Below are positions 1-7,858 of a stretch of 64,000 bases of DNA, piece by piece. Source of the stretch: Acidimicrobiaceae bacterium (GTDB taxonomy: Bacteria; Actinomycetota; Acidimicrobiia; Acidimicrobiales; UBA8592); contig JAHECR010000006.1 of NCBI GenBank assembly GCA_024641655.1, positions 43,943-107,942 on the forward strand, in the 5' to 3' direction. Position numbers and translations under genes: made by a program. Each line of letters opens with the position of its first letter. Position 1 is the stretch's first letter. A model generated the notes under the pieces. It searched no databases. It was not told the origin of the DNA and saw only the letters and a program-made list of their open reading frames with translations.

Positions 1-29
1 CGGATCTCGTCGATCGTGGGCACGCTCAT
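1..29 (-). CDS. Start of an unidentified gene, truncated by window edge
   Basis: An ATG on the minus strand at 29-27 opens a frame reading MSVPTIDEI up to the window edge. It lies 75 nt beyond the queF stop, on the same strand, so it could be the next gene of a queF-led unit. No strong Shine-Dalgarno is seen before it and nine codons are too few to name a product. Confidence 0.3.
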
Positions 30-104
30 GGCGGAATGCTAGTGCCCTGACCGGCAACCTTCGGTGGGGTGGCGGCGCCTCGGTGAAGCTGACCCGTGCG
101 TTGC

Positions 105-500
105 TCAGTGCGCCCGGGTCGCGGTCACCGAGATTGCGATGCCGCCGCGGATGTTCTGGTCGAGCGTGACCGAGATGCGCGCTCCGGCGTCGCCGAGGGC
201 GGCGGCGAGGTCGTCGGCGATGCTGTTCGCGAGGTCCTCGGCGAGGATGCGCTCCTCGTCCCACGACGCCAGGTAGAGCTTGAGTGATTTCGACTCCAGC
301 GTCGCCGTGCCGGTGATGGCGAACGTCGCCTCGTACAGATCGCGCTGGTGGGTGACCGGGCAGTGCGCCATGAGCTCACTCGTGGTGAAGCAGATGTCGA
401 TGGCTGCTGGGGTATCGAGGTGGATGACCTCGAGTTTGCGCTGGGGCGGCAAGGGTCCCGCGCCGAGTGCTTCGAGCTGGGAGAGATCGCTGGATCGCAT
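105..500 (-). CDS. queF: NADPH-dependent 7-cyano-7-deazaguanine reductase (QueF)
   Basis: QueF reduces the nitrile preQ0 to the amine preQ1 with NADPH in the queuosine tRNA-modification pathway, in the cytoplasm. The 131-residue protein is the short unimodular type. The catalytic Cys47 sits in AHCPVTHQRD, with the general acid Asp54 exactly seven residues later as in characterised enzymes, and the family signature ESKSLKLYL follows at 69-77. The gene runs divergently from the NrtR-like regulator; the ATG is at 500-498. No other queuosine genes are visible in the window. Identification is secure from the motifs. Confidence 0.93.
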   Translation of the reverse strand: MRSSDLSQLEALGAGPLPPQRKLEVIHLDTPAAIDICFTTSELMAHCPVTHQRDLYEATFAITGTATLESKSLKLYLASWDEERILAEDLANSIADDLAAALGDAGARISVTLDQNIRGGIAISVTATRAH

Positions 501-639
501 GGGGGATCACCCTACCGCCGCGGTCGGAGTGGGTCCGCCGTGGCCGGTCTCGGAAGCACCGGCCGCTCGGCGCATTTCCGCGTCGCTGTGGCTTCCGGTT
601 TCCCCGGGGAGTTGCTGGCTTCCTACTACGCTCGCGCTG

Positions 640-1578
640 GTGGGCAACGGTGACGATCGCATTCTGCTGAGCCTCGACGCCGTGATCGTTGCGGTGACCA
701 ACGACGTACCCCGGTTGCTGCTCGTCGATGCGGTCGCGGACCACGATGGAGGGCTCGGCAAAGCGCAGGGCGCTGCGGTCCAGCCGTCGATTCCCTCGGC
801 TCCGCTCGATGTCGCGGGTGACCAGACTCTCGATCGTGGCATGCGACGCGCCATCAACGAGCTCACGGGTATCGAGGTCCGCTACGTCGAGCAGTTGTAC
901 ACGTTCGGCGATGCGGGTCGGCGTCCGTCGGCTGCGGGCGCCAGAGCGGTCTCGGTCGCCTACCTGGCGCTGGTGCAGGAGACGGCCCCCTTTCCCGAAG
1001 CCCGCTGGATCGACTGGTACGGACTGTTGCCGTGGGAGGACCACCGGGACGGACCGCCGCCGGTATTGGCGGAAATCACCGCGCCGCTCGCTTCGTGGGC
1101 TGCCGCTGCGCCGGGACGTCCTGAGCGCGTAGCCATCGCGTTCGGCGATCCTTGGGACGGCATTCGTGTGCTCGAGCGTTACGAGTTGCTCTACGAGGCC
1201 GGGCTGATCGCCGAGCACTACCAGGACTTCGGCAATCCAGTCCCCGAGCAGGTGGTGGGCCAGGCCATGCCGTTCGACCACCGACGCGTGGCGGCGACGG
1301 CTCTGGGTCGTATCCGGGGGAAGTTCACGTACCGTCCGGTTGTCTTCGAACTCCTGGCCGAGACCTTCACCCTCCTCGAGCTTCAGCGTTGTGTGGAAGC
1401 CCTGGCCGGAGTGCGACTGCACAAGCAGAACTTCCGGCGTCTCGTCGAGCGGTCGGGGCTCGTCGAGGGCACGGGGGAGCGCGCCGCCCGTGGCGGTCGT
1501 CCGGCCGAGTTGTTCCGGTACCGGCCCGAGGTGCAGCTCGAGCGCTCGCGACCCGGGCTGGGCCAGCCGTACCGCTGA
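640..1578 (+). CDS. NrtR-like transcriptional regulator (degenerate Nudix domain plus winged helix)
   Basis: NrtR proteins fuse a ligand-sensing Nudix-like domain to a winged helix and control NAD synthesis genes. The C-terminal part has the family pattern (FTYRPVVFELL, FTLLELQRCVEAL, KQNFRRLVERSGLVEGTGE, GGRPAELFRY), and the middle has VEQLYTFGD. The Nudix catalytic box with its REXXEE helix is not recognisable, which suits a sensor without hydrolase activity. About 70 extra residues sit between the Nudix-like and winged-helix parts. GTG 640 is preferred because the upstream in-frame stretch from ATG 499 is low-complexity and overlaps the queF start; the start remains uncertain. It lies directly upstream of nadA, whose promoter carries a palindrome, so NAD-linked repression is the likely role. 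Confidence 0.75.
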   Translation: MGNGDDRILLSLDAVIVAVTNDVPRLLLVDAVADHDGGLGKAQGAAVQPSIPSAPLDVAGDQTLDRGMRRAINELTGIEVRYVEQLYTFGDAGRRPSAAGARAVSVAYLALVQETAPFPEARWIDWYGLLPWEDHRDGPPPVLAEITAPLASWAAAAPGRPERVAIAFGDPWDGIRVLERYELLYEAGLIAEHYQDFGNPVPEQVVGQAMPFDHRRVAATALGRIRGKFTYRPVVFELLAETFTLLELQRCVEALAGVRLHKQNFRRLVERSGLVEGTGERAARGGRPAELFRYRPEVQLERSRPGLGQPYR

Positions 1579-1651
1579 GGGCTCCCACCGCACCGGAATC
1601 TCGTCGTCGTCAGCGGTGCCCTGCGCCATCGCGGCGCGAATGCGCAGGCGA

Positions 1652-1699
1652 TGGACACGGTGGGTAGGCTTGGGACTAATATGCTCACACAGAGCATAT
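1652..1699 (+). promoter_or_regulatory. nadA promoter with palindromic operator
   Basis: A perfect inverted repeat ATATGCTC-ACACA-GAGCATAT occupies 1679-1699. It overlaps a -10-like TAATAT at 1677-1682, with a -35-like TGGACA at 1652-1657 (19-nt spacer). The position, between an NrtR-like gene and nadAB, suggests the repressor blocks RNA polymerase here. The palindrome and promoter-like boxes are seen directly; the regulator assignment is inference. Confidence 0.65.
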
Positions 1700-1741
1700 G
1701 GGTCGGCCTGGATCGACCCCGACAGCAGGAGCTCGGTGCCC

Positions 1742-2725
1742 ATGCCCGCCACCGCCACACCCCGTTCGCTGATCCCCGTCGGGGTTCGACTCGAGGGAAT
1801 CGTGCCCGACATCGAACGGACGATCCTCGAACCGATCATCGCCGAGATAGAGGAACTCAAACAGGCGCGCAACGCCGTCGTCCTCGCACACAACTACATG
1901 ACGCCGGACATCTTCCACGGAGTTGCCGACCTCCGCGGGGACTCCCTGCAGCTTGCTCGCCTCGCCGCGCAGACCGATGCCGACGTCATTGTCATGGCTG
2001 GGGTGCACTTCATGGCAGAGACCGCGAAGATCCTGAGCCCCGACAAGACCGTGCTCATCCCCGATGCGCGCGCGGGCTGCTCGCTCGCCGAATCCATCAC
2101 GCCCGCTGACATCGCCGTGTTGCGTGCCCAGTACCCCGACGCACCGGTCGTCACCTACGTGAACACCTCGGCTGCGGTCAAGGCTGCCTCCGACATCACC
2201 GTGACCTCGTCGAACGCGCTCGCCGTGGTCGAATCCCTCGATGCCGATCGCGTCATCTTCACCCCGGATCGATTCCTCGGCGCGTGGGTCGCCGGGCAGA
2301 CGACCAAGCAGATCGTCCTTTGGGAGGGCGCCTGCGAGGTCCACGAGCGGTTCACGGGTGCGGAGCTGGCCGCGCTGCGTCAGGGTCACCCCGGGCTGAA
2401 GATCATCGCCCACCCGGAATGCCCCGGTGATGTGCTCGCCGAGGCCGACTACGTGGGCTCCACCTCCGGTATGAGCAACTGGCTCCGTGACGAGCAGCCC
2501 GCCAAGGTGGCCATGGTGACGGAGTGTTCGATGGCCGACAACGTCGCCGAACTGGCGCCGGCGACCGAGTTCATCCGGCCGTGCAACATGTGCCCCCACA
2601 TGAAGCGGATCACGGTCCACAACATCCGCACCGCCCTCGAGAATCTCGAGGTGGAGGTGCACGTGGAGGCCGACGTTGCGGCCGGCGCGCGGGCGGCGCT
2701 CGAGGCGATGTTGGCCGTCGGGTGA
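1742..2725 (+). CDS. nadA: Quinolinate synthase NadA
   Basis: NadA condenses iminoaspartate with dihydroxyacetone phosphate to quinolinate, using a [4Fe-4S] cluster, in de novo NAD synthesis. The 327-residue protein has LAHNYMTPDI near residue 48 and the three cluster cysteines expected for the family: Cys113 (AGCSLAES), Cys198 (EGACEVHE) and one of Cys281/Cys284 (PCNMCPHMK). The ATG at 1742 is preceded by AGGAG at 1727-1731. nadB follows with a GTGA overlap, so the two are translationally coupled. The operon ends after nadB; nadC, often third in such operons, is not here. Confidence 0.96.
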   Translation: MPATATPRSLIPVGVRLEGIVPDIERTILEPIIAEIEELKQARNAVVLAHNYMTPDIFHGVADLRGDSLQLARLAAQTDADVIVMAGVHFMAETAKILSPDKTVLIPDARAGCSLAESITPADIAVLRAQYPDAPVVTYVNTSAAVKAASDITVTSSNALAVVESLDADRVIFTPDRFLGAWVAGQTTKQIVLWEGACEVHERFTGAELAALRQGHPGLKIIAHPECPGDVLAEADYVGSTSGMSNWLRDEQPAKVAMVTECSMADNVAELAPATEFIRPCNMCPHMKRITVHNIRTALENLEVEVHVEADVAAGARAALEAMLAVG

Positions 2726-4299
2726 ACGTCAGGTCGCCAATCTTGGTCCGGCACCACCGTGTCGTGGTGATCGGGTCCGGCATCGCCGGGCTCACCGCAG
2801 CGCTGCGCGTCGGCGACTGCGCCGTCGTCACCAAGACCTCCCTCGGAGAGGGCTCGAGCCGTTGGGCCCAAGGCGGCGTCGCCGCCGCGATCGCGCCAAA
2901 CGATGCGGCAGCTGCGCACGGCGCCGACACCCTGGTCGCGGGGCGAGGCCTCTCCGACCCCGTCGCCGTCGAGGCTGCAACGACCGGGGGACCGGCGATG
3001 ATCGCCTGGTTGCGGAACCTGGGAGCGGATTTCGACACCGATGCCGATGGGAACCTCCTGCTCGGCCGTGAGGCCGGCCATTCCGTGCATCGCATCGTGC
3101 ACGCCAATGGAGACGCAACGGGTGCGGAGATCATGCGCGCCCTCCGGTCCGCCGTGCTTGCCCGTGCTGACATCGCTCTCTACGAGGACACCGTTGCCGT
3201 CGACCTCGTTCGTCGCGACGACCGAGTCTGCGGCGTGCTCGTGCTCGACATCGACCGACGGCCGGTGGTCATCGGCGCTGAGTGCGTCGTGCTCGCCACG
3301 GGTGGGATGGGAAGGCTGTACGCAGCGACCACGAACCCACCGGAGGCCACCGGGGACGGTCTGGCCATGGCGCTGCGGGCGGGAGCCGTGATCCGTGATC
3401 CCGAGCTCGTGCAGTTCCACCCCACCGCGCTCGACACCGACCTCGATCCCCGCCCGCTGCTCACCGAGGCCTTGCGAGGCGCCGGGGCCCACCTGCTCGA
3501 CAGCAACGGGTACCGCTACATGACCGACGTGCATCCGGATGCAGAGCTAGCCCCGCGCGACGTCGTCGCCCGCGCGAACTGGCGCGTCCTTCGATCGGGT
3601 CCGGCGTTGCTCGACCTGCGCCACATCGCCGATCTGGCCGAGCGGTTCCCCACCGCGGTCGCATCGGCGCGACGAGCCGGTCTCGATCCGGCCCGGGAGC
3701 CGTTGCCGATCACGCCCGCGCAGCATTACCACATGGGCGGCGTGAGAACCGACGGCGACGGACGCACCTCGCTCGGCGGGTTGTACGCGTGCGGCGAGGT
3801 CGCGTCGACCGGTCTCCATGGGGCGAATCGGTTGGCCAGCAACTCCCTGCTGGAGGGCTTGGTCTTCGGCGCCCGGGTGGCCGCAGCCATTGCCCGCGAC
3901 GCGAACACCGCCAGGTCGGAGGGACAAGTGGTGATGCCGCGAGGCGCGTTGGAGGTTCGCGACGACGACCCCGCCGAGATGGATGCGCTCCGCCGCGTGA
4001 TGTGGGACGTCGCCGGGCTGGTCCGCGACGAGGCCGGCCTGCGAGCGGGGTTGGCGACGGTCGCATCGATGGCACCTGCTCTCGGGCGGAGCCTGATCGG
4101 TCGCAACATGATCGTGGTGGCGTCGGCGGTCCTCAGCGGCGCGCTCGAGCGCGAGGAGTCCCGGGGGAGCCATTACCGGGTCGACCATCCCGTCATCGAT
4201 CCGGGTGAGCCACGTTCGACGATGCTGCGGTGGGAGCCGGTCGACGATGTGCTCACGCTCGACCCCTCGCCAATGATCGCGCGCGGTCACGCCGTCTGA
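2722..4299 (+). CDS. nadB: L-aspartate oxidase NadB
   Basis: NadB oxidises L-aspartate to iminoaspartate with FAD, supplying NadA. The GTG start at 2722 overlaps the nadA stop. The 525-residue flavoprotein shows the dinucleotide-binding VVIGSGIAGLTAAL near the N-terminus, SSRWAQGGVAAAI, the substrate-region HPTAL, and the C-terminal FAD motif HGANRLASNSLLEGLVFG. It resembles succinate dehydrogenase flavoproteins, but nadA coupling and HYHMGGVRTD settle the assignment. Its stop lies 16 nt from the converging larB stop. Confidence 0.95.
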   Translation: MNVRSPILVRHHRVVVIGSGIAGLTAALRVGDCAVVTKTSLGEGSSRWAQGGVAAAIAPNDAAAAHGADTLVAGRGLSDPVAVEAATTGGPAMIAWLRNLGADFDTDADGNLLLGREAGHSVHRIVHANGDATGAEIMRALRSAVLARADIALYEDTVAVDLVRRDDRVCGVLVLDIDRRPVVIGAECVVLATGGMGRLYAATTNPPEATGDGLAMALRAGAVIRDPELVQFHPTALDTDLDPRPLLTEALRGAGAHLLDSNGYRYMTDVHPDAELAPRDVVARANWRVLRSGPALLDLRHIADLAERFPTAVASARRAGLDPAREPLPITPAQHYHMGGVRTDGDGRTSLGGLYACGEVASTGLHGANRLASNSLLEGLVFGARVAAAIARDANTARSEGQVVMPRGALEVRDDDPAEMDALRRVMWDVAGLVRDEAGLRAGLATVASMAPALGRSLIGRNMIVVASAVLSGALEREESRGSHYRVDHPVIDPGEPRSTMLRWEPVDDVLTLDPSPMIARGHAV

Positions 4300-4315
4300 G
4301 GAGGCCCGGCCCGAC

Positions 4316-4975
4316 TCAGTTGCTCAGGCGCAATGCCCGAAGCGCAGCGCATGCGGCGCCGTACCCGTTGTCGATGTTGCAGGCAACGACGCCGGGAGCG
4401 CAGCTCGACAACGCTGCATGCAACGCCAGGCGTCCATGCTCGGCGACGCCGTACCCATGCGAAGTGGGCACGGCGATCATGACTCCAGGCACGAGGCCGG
4501 CGAGAACGCTGAAGAGCGCGCCCTCCATGCCGGCCACGGCGATCACCACCGGGAACCGGGCGATCTCGTCGGCTCGATCGAGCAGCCGCCAGATTCCGGC
4601 GACGCCGACGTCCGCGACGAGCCGGGAGCCGACGCCATGGAAGGCGAGGGTCCGAGTGGCCTCGCGGGCGGTGCGCAGATCGACCGTACCTGCGGACACC
4701 ACGGCAACGCGTTCGGGTCCCGGCGGCGGCGGCGCGTTGACGAACGCCGTGCCCGACAGCGGGTCGAAGTCCAGGTGGACGCGGACCTCGGGCCCCAGCG
4801 CTTCGTGCGCGGTGGCCTCGAGGCGGGTGATGAGCAGCGGTGTGGCCCGTTCGGCTGCGCCCAGTACCAGTGAGCGGAGCTGGTCGGTGGACTTGCCCTC
4901 GGCGTAGACCGCCTCGGGCAGCCCGATCCGATCGGCACGCGCGTGGTCGAACTGGATGTCGTCGTCGGGGCTCAC
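4316..4975 (-). CDS. larB: Pyridinium-3,5-bisthiocarboxylic mononucleotide synthesis carboxylase LarB
   Basis: LarB carboxylates nicotinic acid adenine dinucleotide and hydrolyses its phosphoanhydride, the first step to the nickel-pincer nucleotide cofactor. The 219-residue protein has the AIR-carboxylase-like C-terminal half (VAVVSAGTVDLRTAREA, AGMEGALFSVLAGLV, PTSHGYGVAE, NIDNGYGAACAA). Its ATG overlaps the larE stop by 4 nt, so it is the last gene of larC-larE-larB. It converges on nadB, whose pathway feeds the pool of its substrate. Confidence 0.92.
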   Translation of the reverse strand: MSPDDDIQFDHARADRIGLPEAVYAEGKSTDQLRSLVLGAAERATPLLITRLEATAHEALGPEVRVHLDFDPLSGTAFVNAPPPPGPERVAVVSAGTVDLRTAREATRTLAFHGVGSRLVADVGVAGIWRLLDRADEIARFPVVIAVAGMEGALFSVLAGLVPGVMIAVPTSHGYGVAEHGRLALHAALSSCAPGVVACNIDNGYGAACAALRALRLSN

Positions 4976-5778
4976 GTCTCGACGACCCTGAGGAACGCGC
5001 TGCCCTTCCGGTACGGCTCGAAGGAGACCTCGTCGTGACGGTCCAGCTCGGCGAGCAGCGCCCGGACCGCAGGCCCGTGGCGGGTTGCGGCGTCGGCGAC
5101 CAACGCGCGGTCGAGCTCGATGACGACCCCGCTCGCCCGAATGCGGCAGCGCACGTCGTACCGGTCACCGACACGGTCGTGCAAGAGCTGTTCGACACGT
5201 TCGACGGTCGACAGCCGGTGCGGCGTGACCCTTATCCCGGTCTCGATGCGGCTGGACAAGCAGGGCGCTGCGGGCAGCTCGGAGAGGTCGTCGAGGCCGA
5301 GCTCGCGGGCGATTGCGCGCACCCCTGACTTGTCGACGCCGGCGTCGACGTACGGATGGCGGACCTTGTGGTCGTCTGCAGCGCGGAGTCCCGGCCGGTA
5401 GTCGCCGAGATCGTCGATGTTGGTGCCCGACACGATCACCGCATCGGTGGCTCGGGCGATGCGGTCGTAGAGATCGGTCTTGCACCAGAAGCAACGATCC
5501 ACCGGGTTGGCGAGATAGCGCTCGTCGCGCATCTCGCCGGCGTCGAGCTCCTCGAGGTTCCAGCCGGCGTGCTCGGCATGACGCCGAACCCGCAGCGTCG
5601 CCTCGCCGGGCACCGCAGCCGACACGGCGTGGTACATCACGGCGTGGTGTCCGATGGTCCGGTGGGCCACGTGGGCGAGGGTCATACTGTCGACCCCGCC
5701 ACTGACGGCCACCGCGACCGAGCCGAGCGAGGTCAGCGCGTCGGCGACCTGCCGGATCGGGTCGGACGTGTCGGTCAT
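4972..5778 (-). CDS. larE: Sulfur transferase LarE (PP-loop, three-cysteine type)
   Basis: LarE adenylates the carboxylates of the LarB product and converts them to thiocarboxylates. The 268-residue protein has the PP-loop SGGVDS at 26-31. Cys96 and Cys99 (RCFWCKT) plus Cys173 (PCLSSRIETG) form the three-cysteine pattern reported for LarE proteins that bind a [4Fe-4S] cluster and use it to carry sulfur; single-Cys LarE instead sacrifices its own sulfur. The cluster-dependent mechanism here is inferred from the pattern. It is coupled by ATGA overlaps to larC upstream and larB downstream. Confidence 0.93.
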   Translation of the reverse strand: MTDTSDPIRQVADALTSLGSVAVAVSGGVDSMTLAHVAHRTIGHHAVMYHAVSAAVPGEATLRVRRHAEHAGWNLEELDAGEMRDERYLANPVDRCFWCKTDLYDRIARATDAVIVSGTNIDDLGDYRPGLRAADDHKVRHPYVDAGVDKSGVRAIARELGLDDLSELPAAPCLSSRIETGIRVTPHRLSTVERVEQLLHDRVGDRYDVRCRIRASGVVIELDRALVADAATRHGPAVRALLAELDRHDEVSFEPYRKGSAFLRVVET

Positions 5779-6968
5779 GGCGTCTCGGTCCCTGCGTCGT
5801 CGAACGTGCGCCGGGCGGCGTTGCGCTCGGCTTGGCTTGCGGTGACTGCGGCAATGCTATCGAGTTCGGGTTTGGCCGTGATCGTCCCGTCGGGCCGGAC
5901 AGCGGTCTTCCCGGCGATGTCGTTGCGTTCGACGACTCCACGCACGAGCTCGGCGCGTTGTTCGTCGTGCCAGCGCAAGCCGATGGTCGTGGTCTGCTCG
6001 AAAGCGGCCCTGATCGCGTCGTCGCGCCGGTCCGGTCGGCACAGCACCTGGACCCGTACGCCGAGTCGCCCCTTCTTGGCATGGACGGAACTCTGCGTGA
6101 CGTCGAGCACGCCGTCGATCAGGCGGAGCAGGTCGAGACCCGCAGCGAGGTCCTCGGGGCTCTGATCGTCGATCTCGAAGGTGAGGACGCTGACGGTACC
6201 GGTGGTCCACCCGGTGCCCGGCGCCGTGTCGTCGTACGCGATGAGCCGAAGGAGGTTCGGTCGGTCCGGGAGCTGGCGTGTGCCGAGGCCGTGCCCGCTG
6301 GCAACGACGGTGCCGCCGCTCGGCCCCGTGGTCTGCGGCTGGAGATGCGCGACGATCGCCGCGCCCGTCGGGGTCACCCGTTCGCCGCCGATCCCGTCGT
6401 CGACGACCGCCATACCGGTGATGAGCCGGGCCACCGCGGGTGCCGGAATCGGCAGCATGCCGTGCGCGGTGCGTACCGTGCCCGCCCCGAGGGGAAGCGG
6501 CGACACCGACCATTCGGTCGCCCCGCACTGCTCGATGCACCAGGCGGCCCCGACGATGTCGGCCACGGAGTCCCAGTCGGCGAGCTCGTGGAAGTGCACC
6601 TCGTCGATGTCGACGCCGTGGACGGCCGCTTCCGCTGCGGCGAGGCGCCCGAAGATGTCGATGGCGCGCGCTCGCACGCCGTTGGGCAGGTCGGCCGCCT
6701 GCAGCCGCGTGCGCAGCTCGCGCCAGACGCCGGTGTGATCACCGTGGTGGAGGTGTTCCTCCTCGGGGTACGGACCGACGACGGCGACCCGCATGCCGGC
6801 GATGCCGTGGGAGTGGCCGGGGAGCAGGCGTACCTGCCAGTCGCCGGGCAGCCCCGCGGACCGCATGACCGACTCGAGGCCGTCGGCAAGCTCGGGCCAG
6901 GTGTCGAGACACCCGGCCAGGAACATGTCGCCCGCGATACCGCCGACAGTGTCGAGGTGGACGTGCAT
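5775..6968 (-). CDS. larC: Nickel-pincer cofactor cyclometallase LarC
   Basis: LarC inserts nickel into the bisthiocarboxylated nucleotide, using CTP. The 397-residue protein is one continuous frame, unlike the programmed-frameshift larC1/larC2 of lactobacilli. It has the N-terminal GGIAGDMFLAG segment, VHFHELADWDSVADIVG, GERVTPTGAAI, and the C-terminal RLGVRVQVLCRP region. His-rich stretches around residues 51-77 may bind metal. It starts 6 nt after the PhyH gene and overlaps larE by 4 nt. Confidence 0.93.
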   Translation of the reverse strand: MHVHLDTVGGIAGDMFLAGCLDTWPELADGLESVMRSAGLPGDWQVRLLPGHSHGIAGMRVAVVGPYPEEEHLHHGDHTGVWRELRTRLQAADLPNGVRARAIDIFGRLAAAEAAVHGVDIDEVHFHELADWDSVADIVGAAWCIEQCGATEWSVSPLPLGAGTVRTAHGMLPIPAPAVARLITGMAVVDDGIGGERVTPTGAAIVAHLQPQTTGPSGGTVVASGHGLGTRQLPDRPNLLRLIAYDDTAPGTGWTTGTVSVLTFEIDDQSPEDLAAGLDLLRLIDGVLDVTQSSVHAKKGRLGVRVQVLCRPDRRDDAIRAAFEQTTTIGLRWHDEQRAELVRGVVERNDIAGKTAVRPDGTITAKPELDSIAAVTASQAERNAARRTFDDAGTETP

Positions 6969-6974
6969 CGAGCC

Positions 6975-7814
6975 TCAGTGGAAGCCGCGGAGCGGGAGGT
7001 CGGGGGCCCGCTGCAGCCAGTTGTCGTCGGGATAGTGCGCGGTGCCGTCGATGACGTGCAGGGCGTAGGCGTGACGGGACCGCTCCGAGCGGTTCGGCGC
7101 CGACCAGTGGGGGAGCAGCCCGTGGAGCACCACGAGGGTGCCCTTCGCTGCCTCGAGGGGGACACCCTCTTCGACCGGGAACGGTGTCGGGTCGAGCACC
7201 TCGTTCCACGCCGAGCAGCCGTCGGACGCTCGCCGGAAGCGCTCCTTGGGCGGCAGGTGGTGAAGGCCGGGAAGCGCCCAGAGGCAGCCGTTGTCGACCG
7301 TGGCATCCTCGAGCGCGACCCAGAAGCCGGTGACGGTGCAGGGTTCGGTCCACAGGTAGGGGTGGTCGGTGTGCCACACGACCTCACCACCGATGCGCGG
7401 GGACTTGAGGATGTACATCGACTGCAGCAGTTTCGGGTCGACGAACCCTACGTCCGATGCGATCTCGGCGACTGCCGGCTTGCGGGAGAACGCCGAGAAG
7501 ACGGGGTCGAGGTCGTGCATGGCGTGGCCGATCTTGTTGACCGCCTCGCCCTTGGGGGCGGTGAGGTGGCCGTCGTCGTCGAATGCGTCGTCCTCGAAGA
7601 AGAACCGGATCTTGTCGCCCGAGCTCAGGAAGTACTCGTCGTCGTTCTGGATTCGCTCGGTGGTCGAGAACACCGACACGTCGGCGGGTTCGAACCCTTC
7701 GATCAGCTCCCCGGCGCGCCGCCGCAGCGCGTCACACTCATCGTCGGTGTAGACGCCGGGGACGACCAGCACGCCGTCGTCGGCGAAGGCCTGGCGCTGC
7801 GGGTCGGTCAACAT
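6975..7814 (-). CDS. Phytanoyl-CoA dioxygenase (PhyH) family Fe(II)/2-oxoglutarate oxygenase
   Basis: PhyH proteins are non-haem iron, 2-oxoglutarate-dependent hydroxylases. The 279-residue sequence keeps the facial triad as WHTDHPYL (His and Asp) and a distal His in HGLLPHWSAPNRS, with a downstream Arg for 2-oxoglutarate. The family is broad and the substrate is unknown. It is 6 nt upstream of larC on the same strand and 44 nt downstream of the ABC permease, so it is probably in the same transcript as larCEB. A PhyH gene in this position is unusual. Confidence 0.85.
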   Translation of the reverse strand: MLTDPQRQAFADDGVLVVPGVYTDDECDALRRRAGELIEGFEPADVSVFSTTERIQNDDEYFLSSGDKIRFFFEDDAFDDDGHLTAPKGEAVNKIGHAMHDLDPVFSAFSRKPAVAEIASDVGFVDPKLLQSMYILKSPRIGGEVVWHTDHPYLWTEPCTVTGFWVALEDATVDNGCLWALPGLHHLPPKERFRRASDGCSAWNEVLDPTPFPVEEGVPLEAAKGTLVVLHGLLPHWSAPNRSERSRHAYALHVIDGTAHYPDDNWLQRAPDLPLRGFH

Positions 7815-7858
7815 GTCCTCAGCCTAGGAGCCCACTGGTCGATCGAACCAGGTGCGGC

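Noticed and set aside
376..1893. 505-residue minus-strand frame across the NrtR-like gene and nadA
   Set aside because: Arg/Ser-rich shadow frame with no domain; the plus strand has clear NrtR and NadA motifs.
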